Shown here: piece by piece, positions 46,009-56,799 of the stretch
How the letters are laid out: each line of letters begins with the position of its first letter
Position numbering within the stretch: the stretch's first letter is position 1
Notes under the pieces: model-generated
What the model saw: only the letters and a program-made list of their open reading frames with translations
Told to the model about the DNA's origin: nothing
Database searches by the model: none
Translations under genes and position numbers: made by a program
From: Sarcophilus harrisii
Lineage: Eukaryota; Chordata; Mammalia; Dasyuromorphia; Dasyuridae
DNA: 64,000 nt
Direction of reading: 5' to 3'
Assembly (NCBI RefSeq): GCF_902635505.1
Contig: NC_045428.1
Coordinates: 225,200,107 to 225,264,106, forward strand

Positions 46009-46820
46009 TAATAATAGCCAACATTTATATAGCTCTTACAGGCACTGTGTTAAGCACTTATAATTATTATCTCAATAGATTCTCACAAGCAGCTTGAGAT
46101 TTCCTTTCCCCCACTTTTTTCCCCCCAAGTCCCATATTCTTTTTATAAAACTTATTTTTATTTCCCCAGTTACATGTAAAAAATGAATTTTTTGGTTATA
46201 TATGTACATTCTCTATTTTAAAAATATATTTCCTTATGAATTATATTGGGGGAGAAAAATAAGAACAAAAGGGAAAAACCATGAGAGAAAAATAAGATAG
46301 AAGAAAAAGAAAAAAAAAAGTGAACATAGCATGTGCTGATTTACATTAAATCTCCATAGTTCTCTCTTTGAATGTAGATGGCTTTTTCCTTCCAAAGTTT
46401 ATTGGGATTGCCTCGAATTACTGAACTGCTGAGAAGAAGCAAGCCTATCATAGCTGATCATTACACATTCTTGCTGTATCCAATGTATTCTTGGTTCTGC
46501 TTGTTTTGCTCAGCATCAATTCATGCAAATCTTTCCAAGCCTTTTAATCTGCTTGTTCATAATTTTTCATAGAACACTAATATTCTATTACTTTCATATA
46601 CAACTTATTCAGTCATTCCTCAATTGATGGGTATCTACTCATTTTCCAATTCTTTGCCACCACTAATAGGATCCCCTTTTTATAGAAGAGGAAATTGAGG
46701 CACATAGAAGTTAAATTGTTTGTCCAGGGTCCCCAGCTACTAATGTCTGAAAGCAATTTTGAACTCAGATCTTCTAGCCTCCAAGACTAATACTCCACTG
46801 CATCATCTCACTGCCCCTTT
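46009..46820 (-). repeat. MIR-type SINE split by an L1
   Basis: The left part has AACATTTATATAGCTCTTAC and GATTCTCACAAGCAGCTTGA. The right part (from 46678) has AGAAGAGGAAATTGAGGCAC, TTGTTTGTCCAGGGTCCCCA and ATCATCTCACTGCCCC. Between them lies an L1 (46135-46670). Confidence 0.65.
46135..46670 (-). repeat. L1 LINE fragment inside MIR
   Basis: Antisense L1: CCCAGTTACATGTAAAAAAT, GGTTCTGCTTGTTTTGCTCA then GCATCAATTCATGC, ACACTAATATTCTATTACTT and GTCATTCCTCAATTGATGGG. CTTTTTATA occurs at both edges and may be the duplication. 3' UTR and ORF2 end only. Confidence 0.7.
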
Positions 46821-47079
46821 AAGAAAAGGATGCTAGGGTTTCCAAAATCTTGCTCAGACTGACAACTAATTTATTGAAATCTTTTTTTGGATGTAGTCTG
46901 GTAACCTTTCCCTTCAAGAAAAAAACAAACCCAAAATATCAAGGTACCATCAAAAAAAGGAGATTTCTAAAAAACAAATAAAATAAGTTGACATTATAAA
47001 GGCACAAAAAATTGCTAAGCTTTCCATTGATCTTATCTATCATTATAAGTCTTTAGAGCTAGAAGTCAGAGGTCTCTAC

Positions 47080-47170
47080 TCTGATCCTGCCATTTTAGAC
47101 ATGAGGAAGATGAGACTTGGATTAAGTGATATGGCCAAGGTCACATAGCTAGGCAAGGACAAATAAAGGA
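47080..47170 (-). repeat. MIR-type SINE fragment
   Basis: GACATGAGGAAGATGAGACT and GATATGGCCAAGGTCACATA. Confidence 0.55.
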
Positions 47171-47765
47171 CTAGCTGAGGGATCTTGGGGCTTTGCCACT
47201 TTTGTGAATGATTCTCAATTTCTGGGCTGCTACCAATGCCCATTAGCTCTTCCTCCTTTCTGTCCAGTGGTAGTCCTTGACCAAAGAGGAAAGACTCTTA
47301 ATTACTTCAGGTTGATCCAGATTCAGCCCATGCAAAATCAGGCTGAAAGTGATCAGTGATCCTGCCCCACCTGCCCATGCCTTTCAAGCCCAGGCTTGAG
47401 TGGCAGGTTTGATTCAGGACAGGTGCTTGGATTTAGGTCAACAGAGCATATGTGTACTTTTATGTATCCTGGCAACACTCTTGTGAAGATGAAAGAAAAT
47501 CTGCCTTACAACCTTCAGAAGCTTTTAAAAACCAGAGAAAGGTAAACCTTGCATGGTAAGCCATAGATAAATGATGATTAAATGAGATCTCCATTCCTAA
47601 GGGAGAAAGTTTCACCTGAAACCCTCACAATTCAGCTAGTGAATTTGATCTGCAAATATTTTTTTTTTAATCATAACCTGCTCACCTAAACAAGGTCAAA
47701 GAAAATTTTAAAGTTGCAATTCTATATCTAATATTTTCTTTTAGGAAAATTATTTTGGAGCACTA
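47170..47765. other. Intergenic, no gene recognised
   Basis: Unique-looking, somewhat GC-richer at 47260-47420. No structure that I can name. Confidence 0.5.
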
Positions 47766-47969
47766 TCAATCAATCATCAAATACTTATTAATATACACTG
47801 AGTCAAATGCTGAAGATACAAGGCAAACGTGAAATGATTCCAGCTCTGTAAAAATTTACATTCTACGAGAAAAGACAAGATGCAAATATATGTGTATGTG
47901 TGTAATATATTTTTACATATGTGTATGTGTGTATATATGTATATGATTATACATATTCAAATGTATAGT

Positions 47970-48165
47970 AGAATTTACTTTAAGTTTGCAAAGTGCTTAT
48001 TCCCATGAAAATCCTGCTATTAGTATCCCTATTTTACAGATGAGGAAACTGAGGCAGACAGAGGTTGTAGACTTGTCCACAGAAAGCTTGAGGTTAGATT
48101 TGAATTCTGAAGATCTTCCTACTTCTCCAAGTCCAGCATTCTATCTTGTTGTGCCATCTAGTTGA
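47970..48165 (-). repeat. MIR-type SINE inside L2
   Basis: Antisense: TACTTTAAGTTTGCAAAGTG, CTATTTTACAGATGAGGAAA then CTGAGGCAG, and TATCTTGTTGTGCCATCTAG. Confidence 0.75.
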
Positions 48166-48593
48166 ATATAAAGTAGTTTTGGGAGGAAGGGCAACAGGAA
48201 CGGAGTTGAGATCATCAAAGACTTCTTACAGAAGGCTGAGCTGAGTCTAGAAGGAATTCCAAGAGGCATTAGGAAGGAGTGAATAGAGGACAACTAGTAG
48301 TCCAAAGGCATGGAGATGAGGCTTGTGAGTGCACATGCATGTAAGAGTGAGTGAGAGTATTATGTTTCTTGTTTAAAACTAGAATCCTAGGAAGGGCTGT
48401 TCTTGTTAGGAAATAATAAATATATTTCAGCAAAACAAGGCTGAGGAAGTATGTAATTATAGCCAAGATAGATCAGAGAAAACCTCATAAAGGAAGTGCC
48501 ATTTGAAGTGTTAAGCAGGAATTCAACAGATGAAGAAGCAAACGAGGAAAAGTATAGAAAATAACATTAACAGAACCAGAGGGGTTGTTGGGG

Positions 48594-48718
48594 AAGGCAG
48601 GTAGGTGGTACTGTGGATAGAGTGCCAGTGGAAGTCAGGAGTACCTGAGTTCAAATCTAACCTCAAAGGCTTATTAATTGTGTACCTGAGCTCTGCCTCC
48701 CCAAAACCCAGAGCCGGG
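48594..48718 (+). repeat. MAR1/WALLSI-type tRNA SINE
   Basis: GGTAGGTGGTACTGTGGATA then GAGTGCCAGTGG, AGTACCTGAGTTCAAATCTA and ATTAATTGTGTACC. The 3' part is divergent. Confidence 0.65.
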
Positions 48719-49177
48719 AAAACTAGCAATGTGTTTGGGGGAACAGAGGGAAGTCTAGTTTAGGGGTGATTAGACCAAAAAGAGAGGAACTATGAGCTAA
48801 AACTGGTAAGGGGGTCTCAGAATGGCAAGTAGAGGAATTTTGCTTTTTGGACAATGGAGAACCCTGGAAAATAGTTTAACAGAAGAATGATATGACCATA
48901 TTTATGCATAAGAAAGATTTTCTTGAATATAAATATGAAGAATGGAGAATAAAGTGAGGACTCTAGGAGGTGTTAAAAGTCTACAATCCTGGTGGGAGGG
49001 AAGGAGGCTCTATACTGGGCTGGTGACAGTGGCAGAAGAGAGAAAAGAACAGATAATGAGGGCTAAAACAAAGGATATATCACCAGCACTTGGTTAACAG
49101 TCAATAAGAAAAGTAAGAAAGAGGAAAGTCAAATAGAAGATTCCATTCAGAAGCGGAAAGACATTGCACTGGGATGA

Positions 49178-49668
49178 TTTCAGAAAGACCTAGAGAGACT
49201 TACCATGAACTGATGCTAAGTGAAATGAGCAGAACCAGGAAATCATTGTATACGGAAACAACAAGATTATACAAAGATCAATTCTGATGGACATGGTTCT
49301 TTTAAAACAGCTTAATGAAGTGATTCAGGCCAATTCTAATAGACTTGTGATGGAGAGTACCATCTGCATCCAGAAAAAGTATTGTCGGGACTTAATGTGG
49401 ATCACAACATAGTATTTTCACTTTTTTTGTAATTGTTTGCTTGCTTTCCCCCCCCCATCTTTTTTTTTTCCTTTTTAATTTGATTTTTCTCATACAGCAT
49501 GATAAATGTATATAGAAGACTCTCACCTGTTTAATCTATATTGGATTACTTGCTGTGTAGAGGAAGTGGAAGGTGAGGAGGGAGGGAGAAAAATTTGGAA
49601 TACAAGATTTTGCAAGGGTGCAGTTAAAAATTATTTTTGCATATATTTTGAAAAAAAAAAAAAGATAC
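49178..49668 (+). repeat. L1 LINE 3' end (ORF2 end plus 3' UTR)
   Basis: GATGATTTCAGAAAGACCTA and ACTGATGCTAAGTGAAATGA then GCAGAACCAGG correspond to the end of L1 ORF2 (LSEMSRTRR-like). The 3' UTR follows: CATCTGCATCCAGAAAAAGT, TATTGGATTACTTGCTGTGT, AATACAAGATTTTGCAAGGG and a terminal A run. It is 5'-truncated and its coding part is broken. Confidence 0.8.
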
Positions 49669-49807
49669 TATAAAAAAGGAAGAAAAAGAAAGATGACTTG
49701 TCCCTTAAGGAAGACAGTCTGGTAGTGAGCCAAAAAGCCTCAGCTCTTGTGAAGGCCTGACCACTGTGTGATTTTGCCCAAGTTGTTTAATTTCATTGGA
49801 GATAACT

Positions 49808-50100
49808 AGGCAGTAAGGGGTCCTGGGTCTGCAGTCAGAAAGACTTGAGTTGAAAACCAGCCTCAGTCGCTATTTATTTGTGTAACTAGTTGTGTAAAAT
49901 GGGAATTAAAAATAGCTCTTATCTCCTTAGTTTTGTTTTAAAAATCACATGAGGTAATATTTACAAATTGCTTATCACAATATCTAGCACACAATAAGCA
50001 TTTATTAAAAGCTTTCTTCCTCTCTCCTCAGCTCTACAATTCACAGGCTGGACTAGGTCATCTGAATGATCCCTTCCACCCATGGTTCTGCTGCTTGACT
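49808..50100 (+). repeat. MIR-type SINE followed by an L3-like tail
   Basis: GTCCTGGGTCTGCAGTCAGA, TAAAATGGGAATTAAAAATA, CACATGAGGTAATATTTACA and ATATCTAGCACACAATAAGC form a sense MIR. GGCTGGACTAGGTCATCTGA then ATGATCCCTTCCACCC looks like a CR1/L3-type tail. Confidence 0.6.
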
Positions 50101-51270
50101 TGGAAAAAAAAAATGACATAGTTTTAGAATCTCTCATTTATATGTAAATAATTAGAAAATCTATTCTAAGTGCTATGAATTTTTTCCCCCCAATACTCAT
50201 TTCCCTGGATATTTTACAGTGGCTCAGAATTTTATTCCAGGTTCTGTCCAAATAATGCAGATGAGAATAGTGAAGTTTCACTGCATTTCCCTTGGGAGTG
50301 GAAATGCTGTAATGGTTTAATTGCTGCAGAAACTCCCAGGCTCAACTGTGCAGAACAAGAATGACATCCCAACAGGTCCGCTTTGTAGGAAGCTAAATGC
50401 CAGCAGATGGCTGGATGGTTTTGACAGCAGGACCTCCTGAATTGGCTGCCAGAAACAGAGCCCTGCAGCCTTCAGCCTTCCCAGGCATCCCTACAGGACC
50501 CCAGCAAAGTCCTCCCAACAAGTTAGGCTACCTGCATTAACTGTTTCTGGGCAATAGCATCACCTAGGGGACAAATTCAGGAATTACAAGTGATCCAGGT
50601 AATTTTACCCCATCAGCCCCAGATGAAGGAAGGTAACCTTTTTTTGGTAGAAAGAGCTCTTGAAAGAACCAGAGAAAAACCTTTAAGACACTGGTAGATA
50701 CTCTGTAGATATTTTGCAAAAAGCTATGGCCAAGAACTGCCCAAGATAAAGGAGTATGAAGGGATTGCTATCTGTATTGTTAAAGGGAGTTCTCACATCA
50801 AGATCACATATCCATTTTACTTCTTAGAACTGGTGGTGTTTTTTTGATTTGTTTGTTTGTTTTAGTGTTTGTTTTTTTTTTCCATAACTGGGGATTGAAT
50901 ACCACAGGCACAAAACCACCTTTCCCTATTCCAGATAATCCCTATGTGCTAGCTCATCACTGAGACATTTTATTGGCCACTTAACAGGAAGAATTGCTAA
51001 GTATTCTTTAAAAAGGGAGTGACTTGGACCCTGGTCTTCCCCCCACCCTCCTTTCCTTCACTCTCCTCAGAGGGAGTTTAATCAAGGAGATCCAATTAAG
51101 CAATTTCAAGGCTGAACTTTCCCTTTTTTGCTTTGAATTTCCTTTTCTGAGTGGTGACTGAACACTAATCTTGAGAGGCAACCTTCTCTCCTTCTACTTC
51201 CCTCAGCTTCATTGAAAAAGAAACCCTTTTAACAAATGTACATAATCAGGTAAAATAAATTCCCATATGT
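50100..51270. other. Unique, GC-richer intergenic stretch
   Basis: The part at 50200-50620 is clearly richer in GC than the rest of the spacer and shows no repeat pattern. It contains the CTCF-like motif at 50400. No ORF of note. It may be a conserved noncoding element. Confidence 0.5.
50400..50413 (+). promoter_or_regulatory. CTCF-like motif in unique DNA
   Basis: CCAGCAGATGGCTG matches 13 of 14 positions of the CTCF core CCASYAGRKGGCRS. Unlike the L1-borne ones, it lies in non-repeat DNA. Match by eye only. Confidence 0.35.
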
Positions 51271-51273
51271 GTG

Positions 51274-51362
51274 TATCTATAGCTATATCGATCTATCTGT
51301 CTGTCTGTCTGTCTATCTACGTATCCACTTATCTGTCTATTTATCTATCCCCTGTCTGTCAG
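51274..51362. repeat. TCTA/TCTG tetranucleotide repeat
   Basis: Interrupted CTGT/CTAT units with single-base changes, about 90 bases. Confidence 0.85.
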
Positions 51363-51364
51363 GA

Positions 51365-51560
51365 GGTATCATGTTTCATCATGAGTTTTCTGGAAATATG
51401 ATTGGTCATTGTGTCAGAATCTTTTAAAGTTATTTCTATGTCCAATGTTGTTGTCATTGTTTTTCTGCTCATTTTACTCTGCATCAATTCATTTAAGTCT
51501 TCCCAGGTTCTCTATAATTCTCCTTTCATCATTTCTTATAGTACAATAGTATTACAAGTG
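51365..51560 (-). repeat. L1 LINE fragment
   Basis: Antisense: TTTCTGCTCATTTTACTCTG then CATCAATTCATTTAAG and TTTCTTATAGTACAATAGTA. It is an older piece next to the younger L1 copy that follows. Confidence 0.6.
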
Positions 51561-51609
51561 AAAAATTCTTAATTAAAATCTCAAATCCAGTCTCTAGTGA
51601 TCCCTTTTC

Positions 51610-52350
51610 TTTTCTTTTTATTTAATAGCCTTTTATTTACAGGTTATATTCATGGGTAACTTTACAGCATTAACAATTGCCAAACCTCTTGTTCCAATTT
51701 TTCACCCCTTACCCCCCACCCCCTCCCCTAGATGGCAGGATGACCAGTAGATGTTAAATACATTAAAATATAAATTAGATACACAATAAGTATACATGAC
51801 CAAAACATTATTTTGCTGTATAAAAAGAATCAGACTCTGAAATATTGTACAATTAGCTTGTGAAGGAAATCAAAAATGCATGTGTGCATAAATATAGGGA
51901 TTGGGAATTTAATGTAATGGTTTTTAGTCATCTCCCAGAGTTCTTTCTCTGGGCGTAGCTGGTTCAGTTCATTACTGCTCCATTGGAAATGATTTGGTTG
52001 ATCTCGTTGCTGAGGATGGCCAGGTCCATCAGAACTGGTCATCATATAGTATTGTTGTTGAAGTATATAATGATCTCCTGGTTCTGCTCATTTCACTCAG
52101 CATGAGTTCGTGTAAGTCTCTCCAGGCCTTGCTGAAATCATCCTGTTGGTCATTTCTTATAGAACAGTAATATTCCATAATATTCATATACCACAATTTA
52201 TTCAGCCATTCTCCAACTGATGGACATCCATTCAGTTTCCAGTTTCTAGCCACTACAAAAAGGGCTGCCACAAACATTCGTGCACATACAGGTCCCTTTC
52301 CCTTCTTTATAATCTCTTTGGAATATAAGCCCAGTAGTAACACTGCTGGA
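51610..52350 (-). repeat. L1 3' part with 15-bp target-site duplication
   Basis: 741 bases, antisense. TAGTGATCCCTTTTC flanks it exactly (51595-51609 and 52351-52365). The 5' end is truncated within ORF2. The remaining ORF2 C-terminus is open for about 100 residues (LGLYSKEIIKKGKGPVCARM, then GEWLNKLWYMNIMEYYCSIR, ending TTILYDDQF and stop at 52029). It is followed by the 3' UTR with CTAGATGGCAGGATGACC and a terminal AATAAAAGGCTATTAAAT in sense. A perfect duplication and an open frame point to a young copy. Confidence 0.93.
51725..51738 (+). promoter_or_regulatory. CTCF-like motif in L1 3' UTR
   Basis: CCCCTAGATGGCAG, identical to the motif at 45888, again 13 of 14 to the CTCF core and in the same orientation. 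Confidence 0.35.
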
Positions 52351-52486
52351 TAGTGATCCCTTTTCAGTATTATTTCCATCTCCAAATCTTTTTTATATCT
52401 TAATATCTTCTGGTTTTCCATTTGTTTCCCCATTTAAAAGAACATCCTCATCCCTCAGCTAGCTGTCCACCCTATTCATCCTCAGG

Positions 52487-52712
52487 ACAGCTAGGTGACA
52501 TAGTAGGTACCCAGACTGGAGTCAGGGAGGCTCATCTGCATGATTTGAAATACAGTCTTAATATTTACTATTAATCCTATTTGCCCCAGTTATCTATCTC
52601 ATCTGTAAAATGAGCTGAAGAAGAAAATGACAAGCCACTGCAATATTTTTGCCAATAAAACCCCAAATGAGGTCAGACGCAGTCAGACACGACTGAAAAC
52701 TCCAACAATGTT
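52487..52712 (+). repeat. SINE1-type tRNA-derived SINE
   Basis: CAGCTAGGTGACATAGTAGG, AATGAGCTGAAGAAGAAAAT, AATAAAACCCCAAATGAGGT and CAGTCAGACACGACTGAAAA. Near full length. Confidence 0.85.
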
Positions 52713-52788
52713 TTTACCCTAGTGATGCTGATGATAATCCTTTATATTTGCAAAAAAAATTCTAAGTGATTTTCAACACTGGTACAGC

Positions 52789-52990
52789 TAGGATTTAGAG
52801 CTGGAAGAGACCTTAAATATTATGAAACCCACCCACCCCCTTTTTACAGATGAGAAGACAGAACCCCTAAAAAGCAGAAACTCAGTGATTTAGCTGAAGG
52901 GACCTAGATAATAGGTGACCGAGCCATGTATTTGACACAAGTCCTCTGAATCTATCTAAGATTTCTCCCCAAAAGCCATGTTGCCTTGAT
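52789..52990 (-). repeat. MIR3-like CORE-SINE
   Basis: GCTAGGATTTAGAGCTGGAA then GAGACCTTAAATATTATG, TTTTTACAGATGAGAAGACA and AGCCATGTTGCCTTG. Confidence 0.7.
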
Positions 52991-53144
52991 TGACCTTAGA
53001 GAGCATAATCCAAGTATGGAAGTATAACTGAGGCCTTCTGTAGTCTGCCAAATTTAAAAAGAACTGACAATATTTGTGGTTCTTTCACAGCACAAAATAG
53101 AGTTTAACACTAATTTAGCAAGGGGGAAGGGAATAAGCATTTAT

Positions 53145-53390
53145 TAAGCATTTACTATATCCCAAAAATTGTGGTAAATGCTTTTTAAAATGTTACATTA
53201 TTTCTCTCACTATAACTCTAGGAGTTAGGTACGATTATTATCCCCATTTTATAAGTAAGAAAACTAAAGCAGACAAACTGGGGTCACATAGTCTGGAGTC
53301 CCACAACTAGTAAGTATCTGAGGCCAGATTAGACTTAGATCTTCCTGGCTCCAGACCTAGCACTCTATCCCCTGTAGCTTCCCTAGAATT
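53145..53390 (-). repeat. MIR-type SINE
   Basis: AGCATTTACTATATCCCAAA, GGAGTTAGGTACGATTATTA, CCCCATTTTATAAGTAAGAA and CTAGCACTCTATCCCC. Confidence 0.75.
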
Positions 53391-53830
53391 AAAAATTAGA
53401 AATTAAATTAAAAATTAAAAAATAGAATTAAAAAGAAAGCAAAATTAAAATAGGATGCTATCAGATGCCATGCTAAGGCTGCCTCTTCTTCCCCATTATT
53501 TCTCTCTTCTTTCCCAAGTAGTGACCATATGTCCAGTGTTCAAGGGTCTCTGTCTCTCTACCGAGCAACTTCACTCCCAAATGACAATGCCTTTATTATT
53601 ATTTGCCCTGGGTTTAGGCTGCACTGCTTATCCAGATGCAAATACTCCTAATGATGGTGGCTAGGACTCTTTATGAAACAACACAGCCACACTGATCTAG
53701 CTATGGTCCTCATCCACGACATTCCTTATTTCCTTTTGGCACCTATTGACATGCTTAAGATAATCTCCTTTCTCATATCCACCTCTAGGTTTCCCCAGCT
53801 TCCTTCCTATTTAGCTCAAATCTCACCATT
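53390..53830. other. Intergenic, no gene recognised
   Basis: A short TTAAAAATTAGAA-type low-complexity stretch at 53385-53445, then unique-looking sequence. No gene. Confidence 0.5.
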
Positions 53831-53831
53831 T

Positions 53832-54215
53832 TAGAAATGTGGCTTTTGTCAGAAATATTGGATGTAAAAATTCTTTCCCAACTTTCTGCTTCCCTTCTAA
53901 TTTTGGCTGTATTGATTTTGTATGCCCAAAACCTTTTTTAATTTAATGTAATTTAAATGATCCATTTTGCATTTCATAATGTTCTTTAATTCTTCATTGG
54001 CCATAAATTCCTCTTTTCTCCACAGAGGTAGACTATCCTGTGTTTTCCTAATTGATTTACAGTATCACTCTTTATGTCTAAATCATGAGCCCATTTCGAC
54101 CTTATCTTGATAAAGGGTATTATTAGATGCAATTCTCTAACATTGCATGTTATTGAAGAGCTGCTGATTGACATTATGGAGTAAGTTTCCTACACCAGAA
54201 GTTCCTTACATAATG
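53832..54215 (-). repeat. L1 LINE ORF2 fragment
   Basis: Antisense ORF2 pattern: TGGCTTTTGTCAGAAATATT, CAACTTTCTGCTTCCCTTCT, ATGATCCATTTTGCATTTCA and CATGAGCCCATTTCGACCTT. It lies further into ORF2 than the other L1 copies here. Confidence 0.65.
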
Positions 54216-55350
54216 AAATGGCAGGTCTAGACTGCTTCCCATTCAAAACATACAACAAAACACAACACTTGTAGTACTGACCTCATAGAGCTGTTGTTGT
54301 AAAGAGAAAGTGTTTTGTAAATCTTAAAGTAGATGAGATTGGTTTGATTAGTATAAAGGCTCTCCTCATTGGTGGAAACTGATTGCCCAATGCAATAATA
54401 GTTTTAAAAATTAAAATAACCAGGAAACCAATATTTTTTTATACAGGGCTTACCCCAATGCACCCCAATTCCTTTCCCCTCTTTGGTTACTTTTGAAGAA
54501 CTCCATCATAAAAAGCAGGAATTTTCACTTACCTCTGGGAAGAAAGGGATTCAGAAAAACTAGGCCATATTTTGAGTACTCAGTAAAACCCCCTCTTTTT
54601 AGAGTTACTAGACTTTTCCTAACACATTTGGATGCTTTAAATTATTTACATTGAAAATTTTTGCCACATTTATTACTTTTCTCACTTGCTTAAAAAAATA
54701 AAAACTCCAGCTTCCTCTGTATTAGCATATGTTCTCAGATTTTGTGTGTGTGTGTGTGTGTATGTGTGTGTGTGTGTGGTTTATCTGAGGCTGAGGCCCT
54801 GTCTGTATTCCCTGTAACTCAGCATTTGTTCTTTCTAGGAAAGTCAAGCTCGTTGCCATAGAAACATATTTGGTGCCTGAACCTTCACACAGAATAACAT
54901 CTAGGGAAAAGAATCACTCTTTATTTTATTTTTCAGTCCATATTTTTATTAAACAAATATTAGCTCAGGCAGAACTAACATTTCAAGGTTTTTTAAATAT
55001 ACATTTCTGAGAAAATAGAGTGGTTTCCATTTTTGCTACTTTTTGCAGACCTTTTAATATTGGGGGGAGGGAAAGAATAAAATGAAGTCACACATGTCCA
55101 GATTATCAATAGCATGCCCAGATATGAGGTTCATATAATCCCCAAACATTTCCCACTTCTCCAAATATTGGCCCTTCATAGACACTATTGCCTGGTTAAA
55201 ACCCATGTTAAGGACTAACATTAAGTGACCTGTAGAGTTAGTATGTCAGACCATATAAATTTCATATTTTGCCATGTTTTATTGCAGAAATAATAATTTC
55301 TGCATAAATTAATTGAAATTTTACCTGTTTTTGCTCCCTATGAATGACAT
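54215..55350. other. Intergenic, no gene recognised
   Basis: Includes a (TG)n microsatellite (54742-54779). No coding or further repeat pattern was noted. Confidence 0.5.
54742..54779. repeat. (TG)n microsatellite
   Basis: About 18 TG units with one TA interruption. Confidence 0.95.
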
Positions 55351-55356
55351 AGACTT

Positions 55357-55825
55357 TTAGAATTACAGAATTATAAAATGTTAGTGTTGGGAAGGATCTT
55401 TGACATCATCTAACCCCGGTTTCTTAAACTTTTTCCACTTGTGACCCTTTTTTATGATCCCCATCTTAAATCTGAGCTGAGGTGTTACTGGCAGCATTAG
55501 TGCATACACACTCCAAAGTCCACACGTTCAGAACCAAAGCTGCAGTGAAGTTGCACTATGCAACATGGGCAAGCCTGAAACAATTCAAATTCATTATGTG
55601 TTTGTGAATTTATTTCTGGTCATTACATTCAGAAACCTTTTATTGTGGACAAATTTTCTGTGACCTCCCTCCATGCAGTTGGTCACTTCCTACAGTTTAA
55701 GAAGCTCTGCTCTAACCCATTCTCATCATTTTACAGATGAGGAAACAAAGGTCACACAGGGAATAATCACACCTGTATTAGAACCCAGATTTCTGCCTCT
55801 CAGTCTAGTGCTCATTCCATACTCC
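55357..55825 (-). repeat. MIR3-like CORE-SINE split by a hAT element
   Basis: The left part is AGAATTACAGAATTATAAAA then GTTGGGAAGGATCTTTGA. The right part is CATTTTACAGATGAGGAAAC, CACCTGTATTAGAACCCAGA and CAGTCTAGTGCTCATTCCAT. The two join cleanly when the hAT insert at 55417-55710 is set aside. Confidence 0.75.
55417..55710. mobile_element. hAT nonautonomous DNA transposon with exact 8-bp duplication
   Basis: 294 bases. TCTAACCC occurs exactly on both sides (55409-55416 and 55711-55718), the 8-bp duplication typical of hAT transposition. Ends are CGGTTTCTTAAACTTTTTCC and ACAGTTTAAGAAGCTCTGC, which are inverted relative to each other (shared TTCTTAAACT). No transposase is visible, so it was moved in trans. 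Confidence 0.88.
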
Positions 55826-56059
55826 CTTAGCAACTTGTATTTATCCTGAGAATAGTAATCAACCTTTACAAAATCTTAATATAGATACATAAGTGAAAGA
55901 AAAGGACATATATTAAAATTTTTAAAAGTCCCATATTGGATAGATTTTTTTTTTTAAAGGCTGAGGTTTCGACAGTATGACAATCTTCATGGCAGATTAA
56001 ATCTTTTTGTAGAGAAATGAAGTGCAAATCGGGCCTAGACTATGCTTTCCCAGGCCTGC

Positions 56060-56138
56060 AGCTGTGGAATCAAATCACATCCAGTAAGTCACCTTGCTCA
56101 CTCTTTGGAATATTTTCTCTGGCTGTCCCCCACACCTG

Positions 56139-56187
<49 letters not shown>

Positions 56188-56440
56188 GTCTCTCTCTCTC
56201 CTAACTAAAATCCTATCTTCCACAAGAAGCTTTCCCCCCACACTTTTTAATTCTAGTGCTTTCCCTTTGTTAATTATCTCTTGTTTTTCCTGTATGGAAT
56301 ATGTGCATATTTCCTTGCTGTCTCCTATTAGGTTGTGAGCTTTGTGAAGGCAGGTATTGTCCTTTGTCTCTTTGTATCTCCAGCACTTAGCATAGTGCCT
56401 TGCCCATGCTAGGTATTTAATAAATGTTTACTGACTTATC
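56060..56440 (+). repeat. L2 LINE 3' end with TC expansion
   Basis: GGCTGTCCCCCACACCTGGA then ATGCGCTCTC begins the L2 3' region. A TC repeat follows (56145-56200), then TAGGTTGTGAGCTTTGTGAA, CTCCAGCACTTAGCATAGTG and GTATTTAATAAATGTTTACT. Confidence 0.8.
56145..56200. repeat. (TC)n repeat
   Basis: Pure TC for about 36 bases, then TGTCTC-type variants. It lies within an L2 end. Confidence 0.95.
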
Positions 56441-56799
56441 TTTACCTGCATAAGAACTTCTTCATACAACTTCCCATCCCACCACTTCAAAGTGGGTCCA
56501 GCATATGGTTCTGTTCTCAGTACCTGAAGATTGGTATGTAACATTTTCCACAGACAGGAACCTCCTTCTTACCATGACTGAATCCAACTTTAGGTTAGTC
56601 AGTTTTTAAAAAGAATTTGAACCAGAAAATGAGTCCCAAACTGTCAAAGCACAGTTATTGCCTTCACTGAGCCCCATCTACCTTCCTAAGCAATAACCCA
56701 AATTTCTTTTCAGGGAGAAAAAAAAAAAAGAGAAAAACACCATTTTGTATTCTGTTTATAAAAAAATCATCCTTTTATGGAAATTATAAAATCAATCAC

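Larger units (their letters stand above)
47768..49105 (-). repeat. L2-type LINE relic, antisense, with SINE inserts
   Basis: Begins CAATCAATCATCAAATACTT, the reverse of the L2 terminus. It continues through CTCTGTAAAAATTTACATTC, GACTTCTTACAGAAGGCTGA, and past two inserts to AACAGAAGAATGATATGACC and GGCTGGTGACAGTGGCAGAA. A MIR (47970-48165) and a MAR1-type SINE (48594-48718) interrupt it. Family assignment of the far part is tentative. Confidence 0.5.

Noticed and set aside
52029-52433. 134-codon frame on the - strand as a host gene
   Set aside because: Most of it is the end of L1 ORF2, and its start lies outside the L1 in flanking DNA, so it is not a host gene.
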